Shown: positions 42,853 through 52,014 of the stretch, piece after piece
Position numbering within the stretch: position 1 is the first letter of the stretch
How the letters are laid out: the number at the start of each line of letters is the position of its first letter
Assembly (NCBI RefSeq): GCF_002797495.1
Contig: NZ_PGEZ01000001.1
Location: 1,984,001-2,048,000, forward strand
DNA length: 64,000 nt
Reading direction: 5' to 3'
From: Mumia flava
GTDB lineage: Bacteria; Actinomycetota; Actinomycetes; Propionibacteriales; Nocardioidaceae
Translations under genes and position numbers: made by a program
The notes under the pieces: model-generated
Told to the model about the DNA's origin: nothing
The model's database searches: none
What the model saw: the letters and a program-made list of their open reading frames with translations, nothing else

Positions 42853-43482
42853 TCAGGGCGCCAGGTAGCGGTCGAGCATCACGCCGAGCTGCTCGTCCAG
42901 GCGGTCGAGCGCGTGATCCTGCGCTCCGGTCTCGGCGACCACGGGCCCGGACAGGCAGAACGCCATCGCGGTCAGCAGCACGGACCGTGCGCGGTCGGCC
43001 GGGTCGCCGGGGCCGATCGAGCCGTCGGCGATCCCGGCGCGGATGCCTTCCTCGACGAGGGCGAGATGGTCGCGTGTGCTCGTCCCGAGACGCTGCAGGA
43101 GGTACGGGACGAGGTAGTCCGGGTCGACCTCGACGATCTTGCGGAGCACAGGGTGGGTCCGGATCAGCCGCACCATCGCCACCACCGCGCTGACCAGCCG
43201 GTGCCGCCCGTCACCGGCCCCGGGCACGGTCTCGGCGGCAGCCTGGGCGAACTCCCGGGTCAGCAGCGCTCCGACGACGTCGTTCACGCTGCCCCAGCGG
43301 CGGTAGAGCGTCGCGCGCGAGACGCCCGCCTGCCGGCCGACGTCGGACATCGTCATCCTTCGGATGCCTCGGTCGACGAGCAGATCGAACGCCGCGTCGA
43401 GGATCTGGTCCTCGCCGATCACACCGCCGGTGCGACCGCCCGGAGCGGGACCACTGCCCTCGTTGATCCACTGAGGCATCAC
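42853..43482 (-). CDS. TetR family transcriptional regulator
   Basis: A 209-residue TetR. The DNA-binding domain is residues about 22-70 (DQILDAAFDLLVDRGIRRMT, then VSRATLYRRWGSVNDVV); the rest is a helical ligand domain. Start GTG 43482 has TACAGT 7 nt upstream on the minus strand; the adjacent ATG 43479 is the alternative. It is divergent from the lipid kinase gene, a possible target, and ends one base from the Ku stop. Confidence 0.88.
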   Translation of the reverse strand: MMPQWINEGSGPAPGGRTGGVIGEDQILDAAFDLLVDRGIRRMTMSDVGRQAGVSRATLYRRWGSVNDVVGALLTREFAQAAAETVPGAGDGRHRLVSAVVAMVRLIRTHPVLRKIVEVDPDYLVPYLLQRLGTSTRDHLALVEEGIRAGIADGSIGPGDPADRARSVLLTAMAFCLSGPVVAETGAQDHALDRLDEQLGVMLDRYLAP

Positions 43483-43573
43483 GTGCTTCACTGTATCAAC
43501 CTGACCACCCGGACACGCCGGACGACCTCTGCCGTCGCGCGCCGTACGCGTCCGTAGCCGACCGGAGGACGTC

Positions 43574-44482
43574 GTGCCCGACACCCCGTACGAGCGGCCG
43601 CGGCGGTTCACCGCTCTGGTCAACCCGATCTCGGGGACGCGGCACGCCGCCGGCGACTGGGACGAGGTCACCGCTCGGCTCCGTACGGCCGGGGCCGAGG
43701 TGACGACGATCGCGACCAGGAGCGCGCAGCACGCGGTCGAGGCGGCAGGTGACGCGGCGCGCCGGGGCGACGTCGTGGTCGCGGTGGGCGGGGACGGCAT
43801 GGTGCGGGACATCGCGACCGGCGTCCACACGGCCGACGGTGTGATGGCGATCGTCCCGTCCGGTCGTGGCAACGACCTCGCCCGGACGCTCGGGATCGGC
43901 ACGGACCCGGCCGAGCTCGCCGTGCTGCTGCTCGAGGGGTCCGTGCGGTCGATCGACGTCCTCGAGGTCGGGGGCGTGATCGCACCCGGCAACGTCTACG
44001 TCGGCGTCGACTCCCACGCGACACGGCTGATCAACCGGCTCCGGCGGCTGCCCGCGCTGCTCGTCTACCGGGTCGCCGGAGTGCTCGCGATCAGCACCTG
44101 GACCGCCCCGACGTACACCGTCGAGATCGACGGACGACGGATCACGACCCGTGCCAGCACGGTCGTGATCTCGAACTCCGGGGCGTACGGGAACGGCCTG
44201 CGGATCGTCCCGCCCGCGGTCCTGGACGACGGGCACCTCGACGTGATGATCGTCGACGACGTGCCACGGCGGGCGATCATCCGTTTCCTGGCGCAGGCCG
44301 CGAAGGGCACGCACGTGGGACGGCCGGAGGTGCGGCTGGAGACGGGCACCCGGGTGAGCGTGGCGATCGATCGCGAGGTGCCGGTGTGCGCCGACGGGGA
44401 CGAGATCGGGACGGTCCCGATCGAGGTCCGCCTCCTGCCCGCGGCGCTGCGCGTGATCGCCCCGCCGGCACCGGTGGTGTGA
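43574..44482 (+). CDS. Diacylglycerol kinase-type lipid kinase
   Basis: A 302-residue DAGK-catalytic-domain protein. The nucleotide motif VAVGGDGMVRDIATGV and the substrate motif VPSGRGNDLARTLG are intact, and the usual C-terminal beta sandwich follows. It phosphorylates diacylglycerol or a related lipid or sphingoid base at the membrane; the substrate is not predictable. CCGGAGGACGTC precedes the GTG. Confidence 0.92.
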   Translation: MPDTPYERPRRFTALVNPISGTRHAAGDWDEVTARLRTAGAEVTTIATRSAQHAVEAAGDAARRGDVVVAVGGDGMVRDIATGVHTADGVMAIVPSGRGNDLARTLGIGTDPAELAVLLLEGSVRSIDVLEVGGVIAPGNVYVGVDSHATRLINRLRRLPALLVYRVAGVLAISTWTAPTYTVEIDGRRITTRASTVVISNSGAYGNGLRIVPPAVLDDGHLDVMIVDDVPRRAIIRFLAQAAKGTHVGRPEVRLETGTRVSVAIDREVPVCADGDEIGTVPIEVRLLPAALRVIAPPAPVV

Positions 44483-44486
44483 GCGC

Positions 44487-44676
44487 GTCTCGATCCTCGC
44501 TGCGCTCGGCCTCGACGAGCGGAGGACCACTGCCCGCGGGGCGAGGGTGCGGCCCCGTTGCTCGAGGCGCGAGGGTGCGGCCCCGTTGCTCGAGGCGCGA
44601 GGGTGCGGCCCCGTTGCTCGAGGCGCGAGGGTGCGGCCCCGTTGCTCGAGGCGCGAGCGCAGCGAGCGATCGAGAG
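44487..44676. repeat. Repeat block with four identical 28-bp tandem units
   Basis: The dispersed element flanks the block on the left (44487-44522) and right (44641-44676). Between them are four exactly identical 28-bp units (44543-44570, 44571-44598, 44599-44626, 44627-44654), each GAGGGTGCGGCCCCGTTGCT plus CGAGGCGC. The units abut with no spacers, so this is not a CRISPR array. The block fills nearly all of the 295-bp gap between the lipid kinase and a small Cys-rich gene. Confidence 0.95.
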
Positions 44677-44777
44677 CCCGACACGCCGACCCACGTCGGG
44701 AGAACTGTCAGTGCGCGCCCGCACACTCGAAGCAGTGGGAACGCCCCCGACCCGAGACTGGAAGCGGTGAGCCTGAG

Positions 44778-44969
44778 ATGACCGAGCTGCTCGTGATCTG
44801 CGTCGACTGCAGCACGGAGTTCGTCGAGGCCGAGGGCTGGCTCGAGCGCTGCGCGGAGTGCTGCGCGGTGTACGACGACCACCTCAGCGGGCTGCACGAC
44901 CACGTCATCGAGGGCTGCGCCCGCTGCGAGCGCCGGACCCACGCTCGCAGCGACCGCCACGCCGCCTGA
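44778..44969 (+). CDS. Small Cys-rich zinc-ribbon-like protein
   Basis: A 63-residue protein with three Cys pairs: C-V-D-C, C-A-E-C-C and C-A-R-C, suggesting one zinc ribbon. It starts MTELLVICVDCSTEFVEAE and has His/Asp residues in the middle. It resembles small actinobacterial zinc-finger proteins of unknown function. The ATG at 44778 is chosen because the repeat block lies just upstream. A weak GGTGAGCC precedes it. Confidence 0.6.
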   Translation: MTELLVICVDCSTEFVEAEGWLERCAECCAVYDDHLSGLHDHVIEGCARCERRTHARSDRHAA

Positions 44970-45005
44970 GCGTCGCCACCGTCGGCTCGGACCGCGAAGG
45001 GACGG

Positions 45006-46322
45006 TCAGCGCGCCGTCCCCGTCACCAGCCACGCGTCGGTGCGTTCGCGCAGCACCAGCGTGACCATCCGCGCGAGCATGAAGCCTGCGTACGCGATCC
45101 AGAGCCACGCCAGGCCGGCGTCGAGCCACCAGACCAACCACGCGAGCGGTGCGTAGACGGCGAGCGTGACGAGGCCGGCCCACGCGAGGTACGTGCCGTC
45201 GCCCGCGCCGATCAGCACCCCGTCGAGCACGAAGACGATGCCGGAGACCGGCTGCGTCACGGCGATCACGACGAGCGCGCCGATCAGCAGCGACTGGACC
45301 CGAGGGTCGGGGGTGAAGAATCCGGGCAGCCACGGCGTCAGCACCAGCAGACCGACGCATGCCAGCAGGCCCGACGCGATGCCCCAGCCGATCATCCGCC
45401 GCGTCGCCGCGCGGGTCCCCGCGATGTCGCCCGCGCCCAGCGAGCGGCCGGTCAGGGCCTGCCCGGCGATCGCGATCGCGTCGAGCGCGAACACCAGGAC
45501 CGACACGACCGTGACCGCGACCTGGTGGGCGGCGAGCGCATCCGGGCCCAGGGTGGTCGCGACGACGGTCGCGATCAACAGTGCCGCGCGGAGCGTCAGC
45601 GTCCGGACGACGAGCGCGACACCGGCGTGCGCCGCCTCGACGACGCCGGCCCGGACCGGCCGTACGGGCGCGTGCTGCCGGCGTGCGTCTCGGACGACGA
45701 TCCCGCCGAGGACCGCGGCGGCGCCGAGCTGGGCGATCGTCGTCCCGATCGCAGCGCCGGCGATGCCGAGCCCGGCCCCGTAGACGAGCACGAGGTTGAG
45801 CGCGACGTTCACGACGTTCGCTGCGATCACGACGACGAGTGGGGTCCGGAGGTCCTGCATCCCTCGGAGCACACCGGTGGCGGCGAGCACGACGAGCATC
45901 GCGGGGATCCCCGGAGCTGCCCAGACGAGGTACGACACGGCCTCGGACCCGACGGCGTCGGTCGGCCCGAAGGCCCCGACGATCATCGACGCCCCGGCGG
46001 CGGCGACCACGGCCGCGGCCGCGCCGATGCCGATCGCGAGCCACACCCCGCTCATCCCCGAGAGCATCGCTCCGCGGGTGTCGCCGGCGCCGATGTGCCG
46101 GCCGACGGACGCGGTGGTCCCGTACGCCAGGAACACGCAGAGCCCGACCAGCGTCTGCACGACGGTCGAGGCGATCGCGAGACCGGCGAGCGAGGTGGTG
46201 CCGAGGTGGCCGACGATGGCGGTGTCGGCCGCGAGCATGAGCGGCTCGGAGACGAGGGCAGCGAACGCGGGGACGGCGATGCGGAAGATCTCGCGGTCGC
46301 GCGCGTCCAGGTGCAGCCTCAC
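45006..46322 (-). CDS. MATE family efflux transporter (DinF-like)
   Basis: A 438-residue MATE transporter with about 12 hydrophobic segments in two related halves (IAVPAFAALVSEPLMLAADTAIVGHLGTT at the start is typical; QVAVTVVSVLVFALDAIAIAGQALTG opens the second half). It exports drugs or metabolites against Na+ or H+. The GTG at 46322 is 6 nt after CAGAAT (46334-46329), a probable leaderless start. Confidence 0.92.
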   Translation of the reverse strand: MRLHLDARDREIFRIAVPAFAALVSEPLMLAADTAIVGHLGTTSLAGLAIASTVVQTLVGLCVFLAYGTTASVGRHIGAGDTRGAMLSGMSGVWLAIGIGAAAAVVAAAGASMIVGAFGPTDAVGSEAVSYLVWAAPGIPAMLVVLAATGVLRGMQDLRTPLVVVIAANVVNVALNLVLVYGAGLGIAGAAIGTTIAQLGAAAVLGGIVVRDARRQHAPVRPVRAGVVEAAHAGVALVVRTLTLRAALLIATVVATTLGPDALAAHQVAVTVVSVLVFALDAIAIAGQALTGRSLGAGDIAGTRAATRRMIGWGIASGLLACVGLLVLTPWLPGFFTPDPRVQSLLIGALVVIAVTQPVSGIVFVLDGVLIGAGDGTYLAWAGLVTLAVYAPLAWLVWWLDAGLAWLWIAYAGFMLARMVTLVLRERTDAWLVTGTAR

Positions 46323-46409
46323 CGGGTCATTCTGCCGCCGGGGTCGGCGGTCCGGCGCGTCGGGCGCGTTCCGTGCCCGCGCGGTCCCGGTCCGGACGTC
46401 CGTGCGGCG

Positions 46410-48002
46410 CTACGTCTGCAGGTCGCGGCGGCGGAACCCGACGAACCCGACGATCAGCAGCACCGCCGTCACCGCCAGCAGCCACAAGCCCGACGTCCAG
46501 TCGTAGTCCTGGGCCGGCACCAGTGCCAGGTGGTCGAACGGGGAGATGCCGTTGACCCAGTCGGGGAAGTCCAGCAGTGCCCCGAACATGAGGACGACCG
46601 CACCCCAGCCGACCATCAGCCACGCGAGCGCGGACAGCCGCGGAAGGACTCCCACGAGGGCGACCGCGACTCCGACGACGACCCAGATCGCGGGGACGGC
46701 GGCGAGCCCGGCGCCGCCGAGGCGCCACACCTGGTCGAGGTCGTCGGTGAGGAGCCCGAGCGACAGCCCGGTGCACGCCCCGCCCACCACGACCATCAGG
46801 GCCGATCCGAGCAGGGCGATCCCGACGTGGTCGGCGAGCCAGCGCGTACGGGACGCCGCGGTGGCCAGCACCGGCTCGAGCCGCCCGCTGGTCTCCTCCC
46901 CCCGCGAGCGCAGCGCCGCAGAGGTGCCGTACGCGGCGGCGATGATCGCGATGATGATGACAGCGGAGGAGTAGAACCCGTCGACGAGGGAGATCTGGTC
47001 GCCGCCGCCGGTCAGCGCGGCGGTGAGGTCTCCCGAGGCGTCGCCGATCAGGTCGTCGACGTCGTCGCCGACCGACCCGTACGACAGCCCGGTGAGGACG
47101 AACGCGATCCCCCAGCCGATCACCGTGGGACGGTGCAGACGCCAGGCCAGCCCGGTGGTGCCGGACGACCACCGGGCGTCGGCGGGCCCGGGCTTGACGG
47201 CGAGCAGACCGGCGCCGAAGTCGCGCCGCTCGAACAGAGCGTGCCCGATCGCAACCAGGATCGCGGCGGCGGCGATCCCGATCAGCGCGGGCCACCAGCG
47301 CTCGTCGTCGTACGCGCGCATCCGTTGGCCCCAGCCGATCGGGGAGAGCCAGGAGAACGTGGCGTTGCCGACGTCGCCGATCGCGCGCAGGAGATAGGCG
47401 GCCCCGATCACCGCGCCGGACATGCCCCAGACGCCGCGGGTGGTCTGGCTGAGCTGGGCGCACACGAACGCGGCACCCATGAACGTCCACCCGGTGGTGG
47501 TCACGGCGACGCCGAGGCAGACCGACCCGGCGGCGGGCAGGCCGTACGCCGTGAGTCCGGCGGCGACCAGGACGCCGAGCAGCAGGTTGGCTGCGGTGGT
47601 CTCGATCAGCGCGGAGGCGCCGGGGGCGGAGCGGCCGGTGACGTTCGCCCGGATCAGCTCGCTCTGCCCGCCCTCCTCGCCGGCGCGGACGTGCCGGTTG
47701 ATCAGGAAGGTGCTCATCAGGCCGGCGATGATCGCGCCGAACGCGGTGGTCTGCCAGGCGGTCTGGCCGCCGATCGTGTCGAGGGCGTACGCCGGGCCGG
47801 CCATCGCGATGAAGGCCGGGTTGCCGCTGACCGCGGCAGCGGCGGCGTCGAGGTCCGCCTGCGTCGGGTAGGTCCCCTCGACGGTGGCCGCGGTCACGAC
47901 GTACAGCAGGAAGCCACCCAGGATCCACCAGAGCAGCGCCCAGCGGTCGCGGCGGAGCGCGAACCGCAGCAGGACACCGGTGCCGGCGTAGCGTCCGCTC
48001 AC
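46410..48002 (-). CDS. ABC-2 type exporter permease
   Basis: A 530-residue membrane protein with about 12 hydrophobic segments, of the type annotated as a permease for polyketide-antibiotic export. Its GTG overlaps the stop of the ATPase gene (GTGA). Together they form a drug or antibiotic exporter whose expression is probably set by the divergent MarR/GbsR regulator. Substrate unknown. Confidence 0.85.
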   Translation of the reverse strand: MSGRYAGTGVLLRFALRRDRWALLWWILGGFLLYVVTAATVEGTYPTQADLDAAAAAVSGNPAFIAMAGPAYALDTIGGQTAWQTTAFGAIIAGLMSTFLINRHVRAGEEGGQSELIRANVTGRSAPGASALIETTAANLLLGVLVAAGLTAYGLPAAGSVCLGVAVTTTGWTFMGAAFVCAQLSQTTRGVWGMSGAVIGAAYLLRAIGDVGNATFSWLSPIGWGQRMRAYDDERWWPALIGIAAAAILVAIGHALFERRDFGAGLLAVKPGPADARWSSGTTGLAWRLHRPTVIGWGIAFVLTGLSYGSVGDDVDDLIGDASGDLTAALTGGGDQISLVDGFYSSAVIIIAIIAAAYGTSAALRSRGEETSGRLEPVLATAASRTRWLADHVGIALLGSALMVVVGGACTGLSLGLLTDDLDQVWRLGGAGLAAVPAIWVVVGVAVALVGVLPRLSALAWLMVGWGAVVLMFGALLDFPDWVNGISPFDHLALVPAQDYDWTSGLWLLAVTAVLLIVGFVGFRRRDLQT

Positions 48003-48907
48003 GCGGCGTCCTCTCCCGTCTCGATCTCGTCGCCGTAGTGCCGCAGGAACAGCTCCTCCAGCGTCGGCGGCGTGCAGGTGATCGTCGTGATGCCGAAGTC
48101 GCCGAGGCGGTCGAGTGCCGCGCCGACGTGGTCGGTGTCGACCTCGAACCGGGCGCGGTGCCCCTCGACGACGAGGTCGTGCACGCCGGTCAGCTCGTCG
48201 AGGCCGGTGGGCGGCTGCTGCGTCTCGGCGGTGACCGACGTCCGGGTGAGATGGCGCATCTCGGCGAGCGTCCCGGACTCCACGGCCCGGCCGTCACGGA
48301 TGATCGTGATCCGGTCGCCGAGCGCCTCGACCTCGCTGAGGATGTGGGAGGACAGCAGGACGGCGCGGCCGTCGTGACGGTACTCGTCGACGCACTCGCG
48401 GAAGACCGACTCCATCAGCGGGTCGAGCCCGGAGGTGGGCTCGTCGAGCAGCAGCAGCTCGACGTCGGAGGCGAGCGCGGCGATCAGGGCGACCTTCTGC
48501 CGGTTGCCCTTGGAGTACGACCGGCCGCGCTTGGTGGGGTCGAACTGGAACCGCTCGATCAGCTCGGCCTTCTTCGCGCGGTCGAGCCCGCCGCGCAGCC
48601 GGCCGAAGAGGTCGATCACCTCGCCGCCGGTGAGGTTCGGCCACAGCGTGACGTCGCCCGGGACGTACGCGAGGCGCCGGTGCAGGTCCGCGGCCTGCTT
48701 CCACGGGTCGCCGCCGAGGAGCCTGACCGTGCCCGAGTCCGAGCGCAGCAGCCCGAGCAGGACGCGGATGGTCGTGGACTTGCCGGCGCCGTTCGGCCCG
48801 AGGAAGCCGTGCACCTCGCCCTGCTCGACGACGAGGTCGAGCCCGTCGAGGGCGTGGGTGCTGCCGAAGCTCTTGTGGAGCCCGGAGATCTCGATCGCGT
48901 TGGTCAC
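47999..48907 (-). CDS. ABC transporter ATP-binding protein (drug resistance type)
   Basis: A 302-residue ATPase: Walker [11 protein letters not shown]-loop region [18 protein letters not shown], signature [12 protein letters not shown] (a Y-S-K-G-N-R-Q variant seen in this subfamily) and Walker [14 protein letters not shown]. The C-terminal extension (about 220-300) is the DrrA/CcmA-type domain. The GTG at 48907 is 7 nt after TAACGT (48920-48915), so the mRNA is probably leaderless. It is upstream of and coupled to the permease. Confidence 0.92.
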   Translation of the reverse strand: MTNAIEISGLHKSFGSTHALDGLDLVVEQGEVHGFLGPNGAGKSTTIRVLLGLLRSDSGTVRLLGGDPWKQAADLHRRLAYVPGDVTLWPNLTGGEVIDLFGRLRGGLDRAKKAELIERFQFDPTKRGRSYSKGNRQKVALIAALASDVELLLLDEPTSGLDPLMESVFRECVDEYRHDGRAVLLSSHILSEVEALGDRITIIRDGRAVESGTLAEMRHLTRTSVTAETQQPPTGLDELTGVHDLVVEGHRARFEVDTDHVGAALDRLGDFGITTITCTPPTLEELFLRHYGDEIETGEDAA

Positions 48908-48920
48908 CTTGCCGACGTTA

Positions 48921-48941
48921 CACAGGTTTCATAATCTTGTG
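48921..48941. promoter_or_regulatory. Imperfect operator between ABC exporter and MarR/GbsR gene
   Basis: CACAGGTTTCATAATCTTGT plus G, a 21-bp imperfect palindrome (about 15 of 21 positions symmetric) covering the promoter side of both genes. Its CATAAT (48930-48935) could be the -10 of the regulator. It is the likely binding site of that regulator. Confidence 0.5.
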
Positions 48942-48979
48942 AAGGCAGATTTCGGTCGGCGGGAGGAGGTGGTGGGCGG

Positions 48980-49525
48980 ATGGCCGGATCCCAGCGGCGT
49001 ACGGCGCGCGACGAGGCGGTGGCGCGGTTCGTCGAGCGCTTCGGAGCGTCGTTCCGCGAGGCCGGCGTCCCGCCGATGGCGGCGCGCGCGTTCGCGTACA
49101 TCCTGGCTGTCGACTCCGACAGGGTCAGCGCGCGGGAGCTGGCGGACGGGCTGGACGCGAGCCCGGCGGCCGTCTCGGGTGCGGTGAAGTACCTGATCGA
49201 GACGGGCCTGCTCGAGCGCGTCACCGGGTCCGGCGGCGATCGCCAGCACTACTACCGGGTCTTCTCCGGGGACATCTGGGCGACGATCCTTCAGCGTCGG
49301 CTGCCCTTGGTCGAGCGCTGGTACGAGAGCATGCAGGAGGGCATCGACGACCTCGGCGGTGTGCGGCGCGCGGGCTCCGCCCTGTACGAGTCGGAGCTGT
49401 ACTTCGCGTTCATGACCCAGGAGGCTCCGCGGATGCTCGAGCGGTGGCACGCCTACCGCGACCGACGTCTCGCCGAGGAGAGCGGGGGCGGCGGCCCGGA
49501 ACCGTCCGAGGTGACCGAGGAGTAG
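48980..49525 (+). CDS. GbsR/MarR family transcriptional regulator
   Basis: A 181-residue winged-helix protein. It opens with a helix pair (ARFVERFGASFREAGVPPMAA), then the HTH (VSARELADGLDASPAAVSGAVKYLIE) and wing (LLERVTGSGGDRQHYYRV), followed by a dimerisation helix part. This is the GbsR-like form found next to ABC exporters in actinobacteria. A GGGAGGAGG stands 11 nt before the ATG. It is divergent from the exporter. Confidence 0.88.
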   Translation: MAGSQRRTARDEAVARFVERFGASFREAGVPPMAARAFAYILAVDSDRVSARELADGLDASPAAVSGAVKYLIETGLLERVTGSGGDRQHYYRVFSGDIWATILQRRLPLVERWYESMQEGIDDLGGVRRAGSALYESELYFAFMTQEAPRMLERWHAYRDRRLAEESGGGGPEPSEVTEE

Positions 49526-49965
49526 GCTCGCGCCGGGACGGTAAGGCCCTCGGGCCCCCTACGCAAGTCGACCACGATCGCGTCGCGAGCAGTTTTGCTC
49601 CACACGCTGCGTACGACATCGGTGCAGGTCAGCGGCGGGATCGGACGCGTCCACCGCCGAAATCCACATGGATTCCCACAGACTGTGCACACCGTTCTCC
49701 ACACTTTTCCACAGGAAATTCTCGGAACTGCACATGGCCGGTGGACACGCGGCTTTCGGTGGGCTGCGGGTCGGCGTACGGTCCTCGGAGTCGGCCCGGG
49801 TCGACACGGTCGGGGACCGCCTCGCACGACACGATCGCGCGTGACGGGACCGACCTCCGAGAAGCGTCAGTGCGGCGCCGTAAGGTCACGAACAACAAGC
49901 GTGTGGTTCGTCGGCCACGGCGAGCGGGCGAGCCGTAGCGATCACGTTGGAGGAGTGGGACCCGG
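49526..49965. promoter_or_regulatory. Gene-free region upstream of dnaB with clustered DnaA boxes
   Basis: This 440-bp gap holds no convincing gene. On the plus strand it contains DnaA-box-like 9-mers in one orientation: TTCTCCACA (49695-49703) and TTTTCCACA (49705-49713), both exact to TTnTCCACA, plus TGCTCCACA (49596-49604), AAATCCACA (49660-49668) and ATTCCCACA (49672-49680) with one to two mismatches. The two exact boxes are 10 bp apart, one helical turn. The stretch near 49700-49725 is AT-richer than its surroundings. TTGGAGGAG at 49947-49955 is the dnaB ribosome binding site. DnaA control of dnaB is the simplest reading. Confidence 0.6.
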
Positions 49966-51351
49966 GTGAGCGTTGCCGAGCTTGATCTTCCCGAGCCGCC
50001 GGACGACTACGAGTACGGCGGGAGCCAGGTCGATCGGACCCCGCCGCAGGACTCGAACGCGGAGCAGTCCGTCCTCGGCGCGATGATGCTCAGCAAGGAC
50101 GCGATCGCCGACGTCGTCGAGTCGGTCAAGGGCGTGGACTTCTACCGTCCGGCGCACGAGAGCATCTTCGACGCGGTGCTCGACCTCTACGGCCGCGGCG
50201 AGCCGGCCGACGCCGTCACGGTCTCCGCGGAGCTCGGCCGGCGGGGCGAGCTGACGCGCGTCGGCGGCGCCCCGTACCTCCACACCCTCGTCGCGAACGT
50301 CCCGATCGCGGCCAACGCCTCGTACTACGCGCAGATCGTGCACGAGAAGGCCGTGCTGCGTCGCCTCATCGAGGCCGGGACCCGCATCGCGCAGATGGGC
50401 TACTCGGGGGAGGGGCAGGTCGACGACCTGGTCGACGCCGCGCAGTCGGAGGTCTACGGCGTCACCGAGCAGCGCACGAGCGAGGACTACGCGATCCTCA
50501 ACGATCTGATGGAGGCCACGTTCGACGAGCTCGAGGCGATCGCCTCGCGCGACGGGCAGATGGCCGGCATCCCGAGCGGCTTCTCCGACCTGGACCGCCT
50601 GACGAACGGCCTGCACCCCGGGCAGATGGTCGTCGTCGCAGCCCGACCTGGTGTCGGCAAGTCGACACTCGGGCTCGACGTGTGTCGCTCGTCCGCCATC
50701 AAGCACGGTCTGACCACCGCGATCTTCTCGCTGGAGATGAGCCGGATCGAGATCACCATGCGCCTGCTCTCGGCGGAGGCGCGGGTGGGTCTGCACGAGA
50801 TGCGGTCCGGCTCGCTGTCCGACGACCAGTGGCAGAAGCTCGCACAGCGCATGGGCGAGGTGTCGGAGGCGCCACTGTTCATCGACGACTCGCCCAACAT
50901 GACGATGATGGAGATCCGCGCGAAGGCCCGACGGCTCAAGCAGCGCCACGACCTCAAGCTGATCGTGATCGACTACCTCCAGCTGATGACGTCGGGCAAG
51001 AAGGTCGAGTCCCGTCAGCTCGAGGTCTCGGAGTTCAGCCGTCAGATCAAGCTGCTCGCCAAGGAGCTCGAGGTCCCGATCATCGCGGTCTCCCAGCTGA
51101 ACCGCGGATCCGAGCAGCGCACCGACAAGCGCCCGATGCTCTCGGACCTCCGTGAGTCCGGCTCGATCGAGCAGGACGCGGACATCGTGATCCTGCTCCA
51201 CCGTCCCGACATGTACGAGCAGGAGTCCGAGCGGCTCGGCGAGGCCGACTTCATCGTCGCGAAGAACCGCTCCGGCCAGCCGGGCACGGCGACGGTGACG
51301 TTCCAGGGCCACTACTCGCGGTTCATCGACATGCCGAAGGACTTCGGCTGA
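49966..51351 (+). CDS. dnaB: Replicative DNA helicase DnaB
   Basis: A 461-residue DnaB, the ring helicase that unwinds DNA at the fork. The N-terminal DnaG-interaction domain begins near residue 30 (PPQDSNAEQSVLGAMMLSKDAI). The RecA-like domain has Walker A A-R-P-G-V-G-K232-S-T, Walker B LKLIVIDYLQLM, and the SQLNRGSEQRTDKRPMLSDL segment with ESGSIEQDAD. No intein is inserted, unlike many mycobacterial DnaB genes. GTG start with TTGGAGGAG 10-18 nt upstream. Confidence 0.97.
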   Translation: MSVAELDLPEPPDDYEYGGSQVDRTPPQDSNAEQSVLGAMMLSKDAIADVVESVKGVDFYRPAHESIFDAVLDLYGRGEPADAVTVSAELGRRGELTRVGGAPYLHTLVANVPIAANASYYAQIVHEKAVLRRLIEAGTRIAQMGYSGEGQVDDLVDAAQSEVYGVTEQRTSEDYAILNDLMEATFDELEAIASRDGQMAGIPSGFSDLDRLTNGLHPGQMVVVAARPGVGKSTLGLDVCRSSAIKHGLTTAIFSLEMSRIEITMRLLSAEARVGLHEMRSGSLSDDQWQKLAQRMGEVSEAPLFIDDSPNMTMMEIRAKARRLKQRHDLKLIVIDYLQLMTSGKKVESRQLEVSEFSRQIKLLAKELEVPIIAVSQLNRGSEQRTDKRPMLSDLRESGSIEQDADIVILLHRPDMYEQESERLGEADFIVAKNRSGQPGTATVTFQGHYSRFIDMPKDFG

Positions 51352-51387
51352 GCTGATGCACCGACGCCTGGCGCGAGCGGGTGCCCG

Positions 51388-51924
51388 TCAGCGTCGACCC
51401 GAGGGCGGTGCGCCTCCCGCCTGTGGGGCCTCGCCACCTGCTCGGGGCACCGGACCGTACGGCGGCGGCGGCGTCCACGGCGGCGTCAGGGGCGGCGCCA
51501 CCTTCGTCCTCCAGAGCAGCTCGGCCAGCCGCACCGCCATGCCTCCTGCACGGAATCCGACCAAGACCCACAGGACACCCGTGGCGAGCATCGTCAGAGG
51601 GGATCGATCGACGTTCAGGACCAGCGCGGTCGATCCGAGGCCCACGAGCGTCAGGATCCACAAGGCGGTCCCCACCAGGTGCTCGAAGGACGGCGGGCAG
51701 CTCGGTGCCTCCTGGGCCCGCGCCGGTGCTCGGAGGATCCAGACAGTGTGCGCGAGTGCGAATCCGGCCCAGAACAGAGCGCACGCCGCCCCCAGAGTCC
51801 GAAGCGATGGAGGGTCGACCGAGAGAACGGCCACCTCGACCGCGAAGACCGCCCACACGAGGGCCGCAGCGAATCCGTTGCCGATCGTCACCGATCGCGG
51901 CGCACGCCACCAAGAGTCCACCAT
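51388..51924 (-). CDS. Hypothetical four-helix membrane protein
   Basis: A 178-residue protein with four hydrophobic segments (about 18-36, 42-60, 85-105, 112-130) and a Pro/Gly-rich cytosolic tail (PPLTPPWTPPPPYGPVPRAG). No family was recognised. The ATG at 51924 is preceded by GAAGGTAGGCG. It converges on dnaB with 36 bp between them. Confidence 0.6.
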   Translation of the reverse strand: MVDSWWRAPRSVTIGNGFAAALVWAVFAVEVAVLSVDPPSLRTLGAACALFWAGFALAHTVWILRAPARAQEAPSCPPSFEHLVGTALWILTLVGLGSTALVLNVDRSPLTMLATGVLWVLVGFRAGGMAVRLAELLWRTKVAPPLTPPWTPPPPYGPVPRAGGEAPQAGGAPPSGRR

Positions 51925-52014
51925 CGCCTACCTTCGATCCTCAGCCCCGTGCCGCCGGAGTCTAACCGGATGCGGACCCCGACCGTCCCCGTATCGACAG
52001 TGGGACCATGAAGC

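Noticed and set aside
44543-44654. CRISPR array
   Set aside because: The four 28-bp repeats abut each other with no unique spacers, and no cas gene is present.
49526-49965. Main replication origin
   Set aside because: DnaA boxes are few and in one orientation only, and the rnpA-parAB block at the left edge places the usual dnaA-side origin outside the window. A regulatory or titration role is more likely.
49966-51351. Intein in DnaB
   Set aside because: The protein is 461 residues with uninterrupted Walker motifs.
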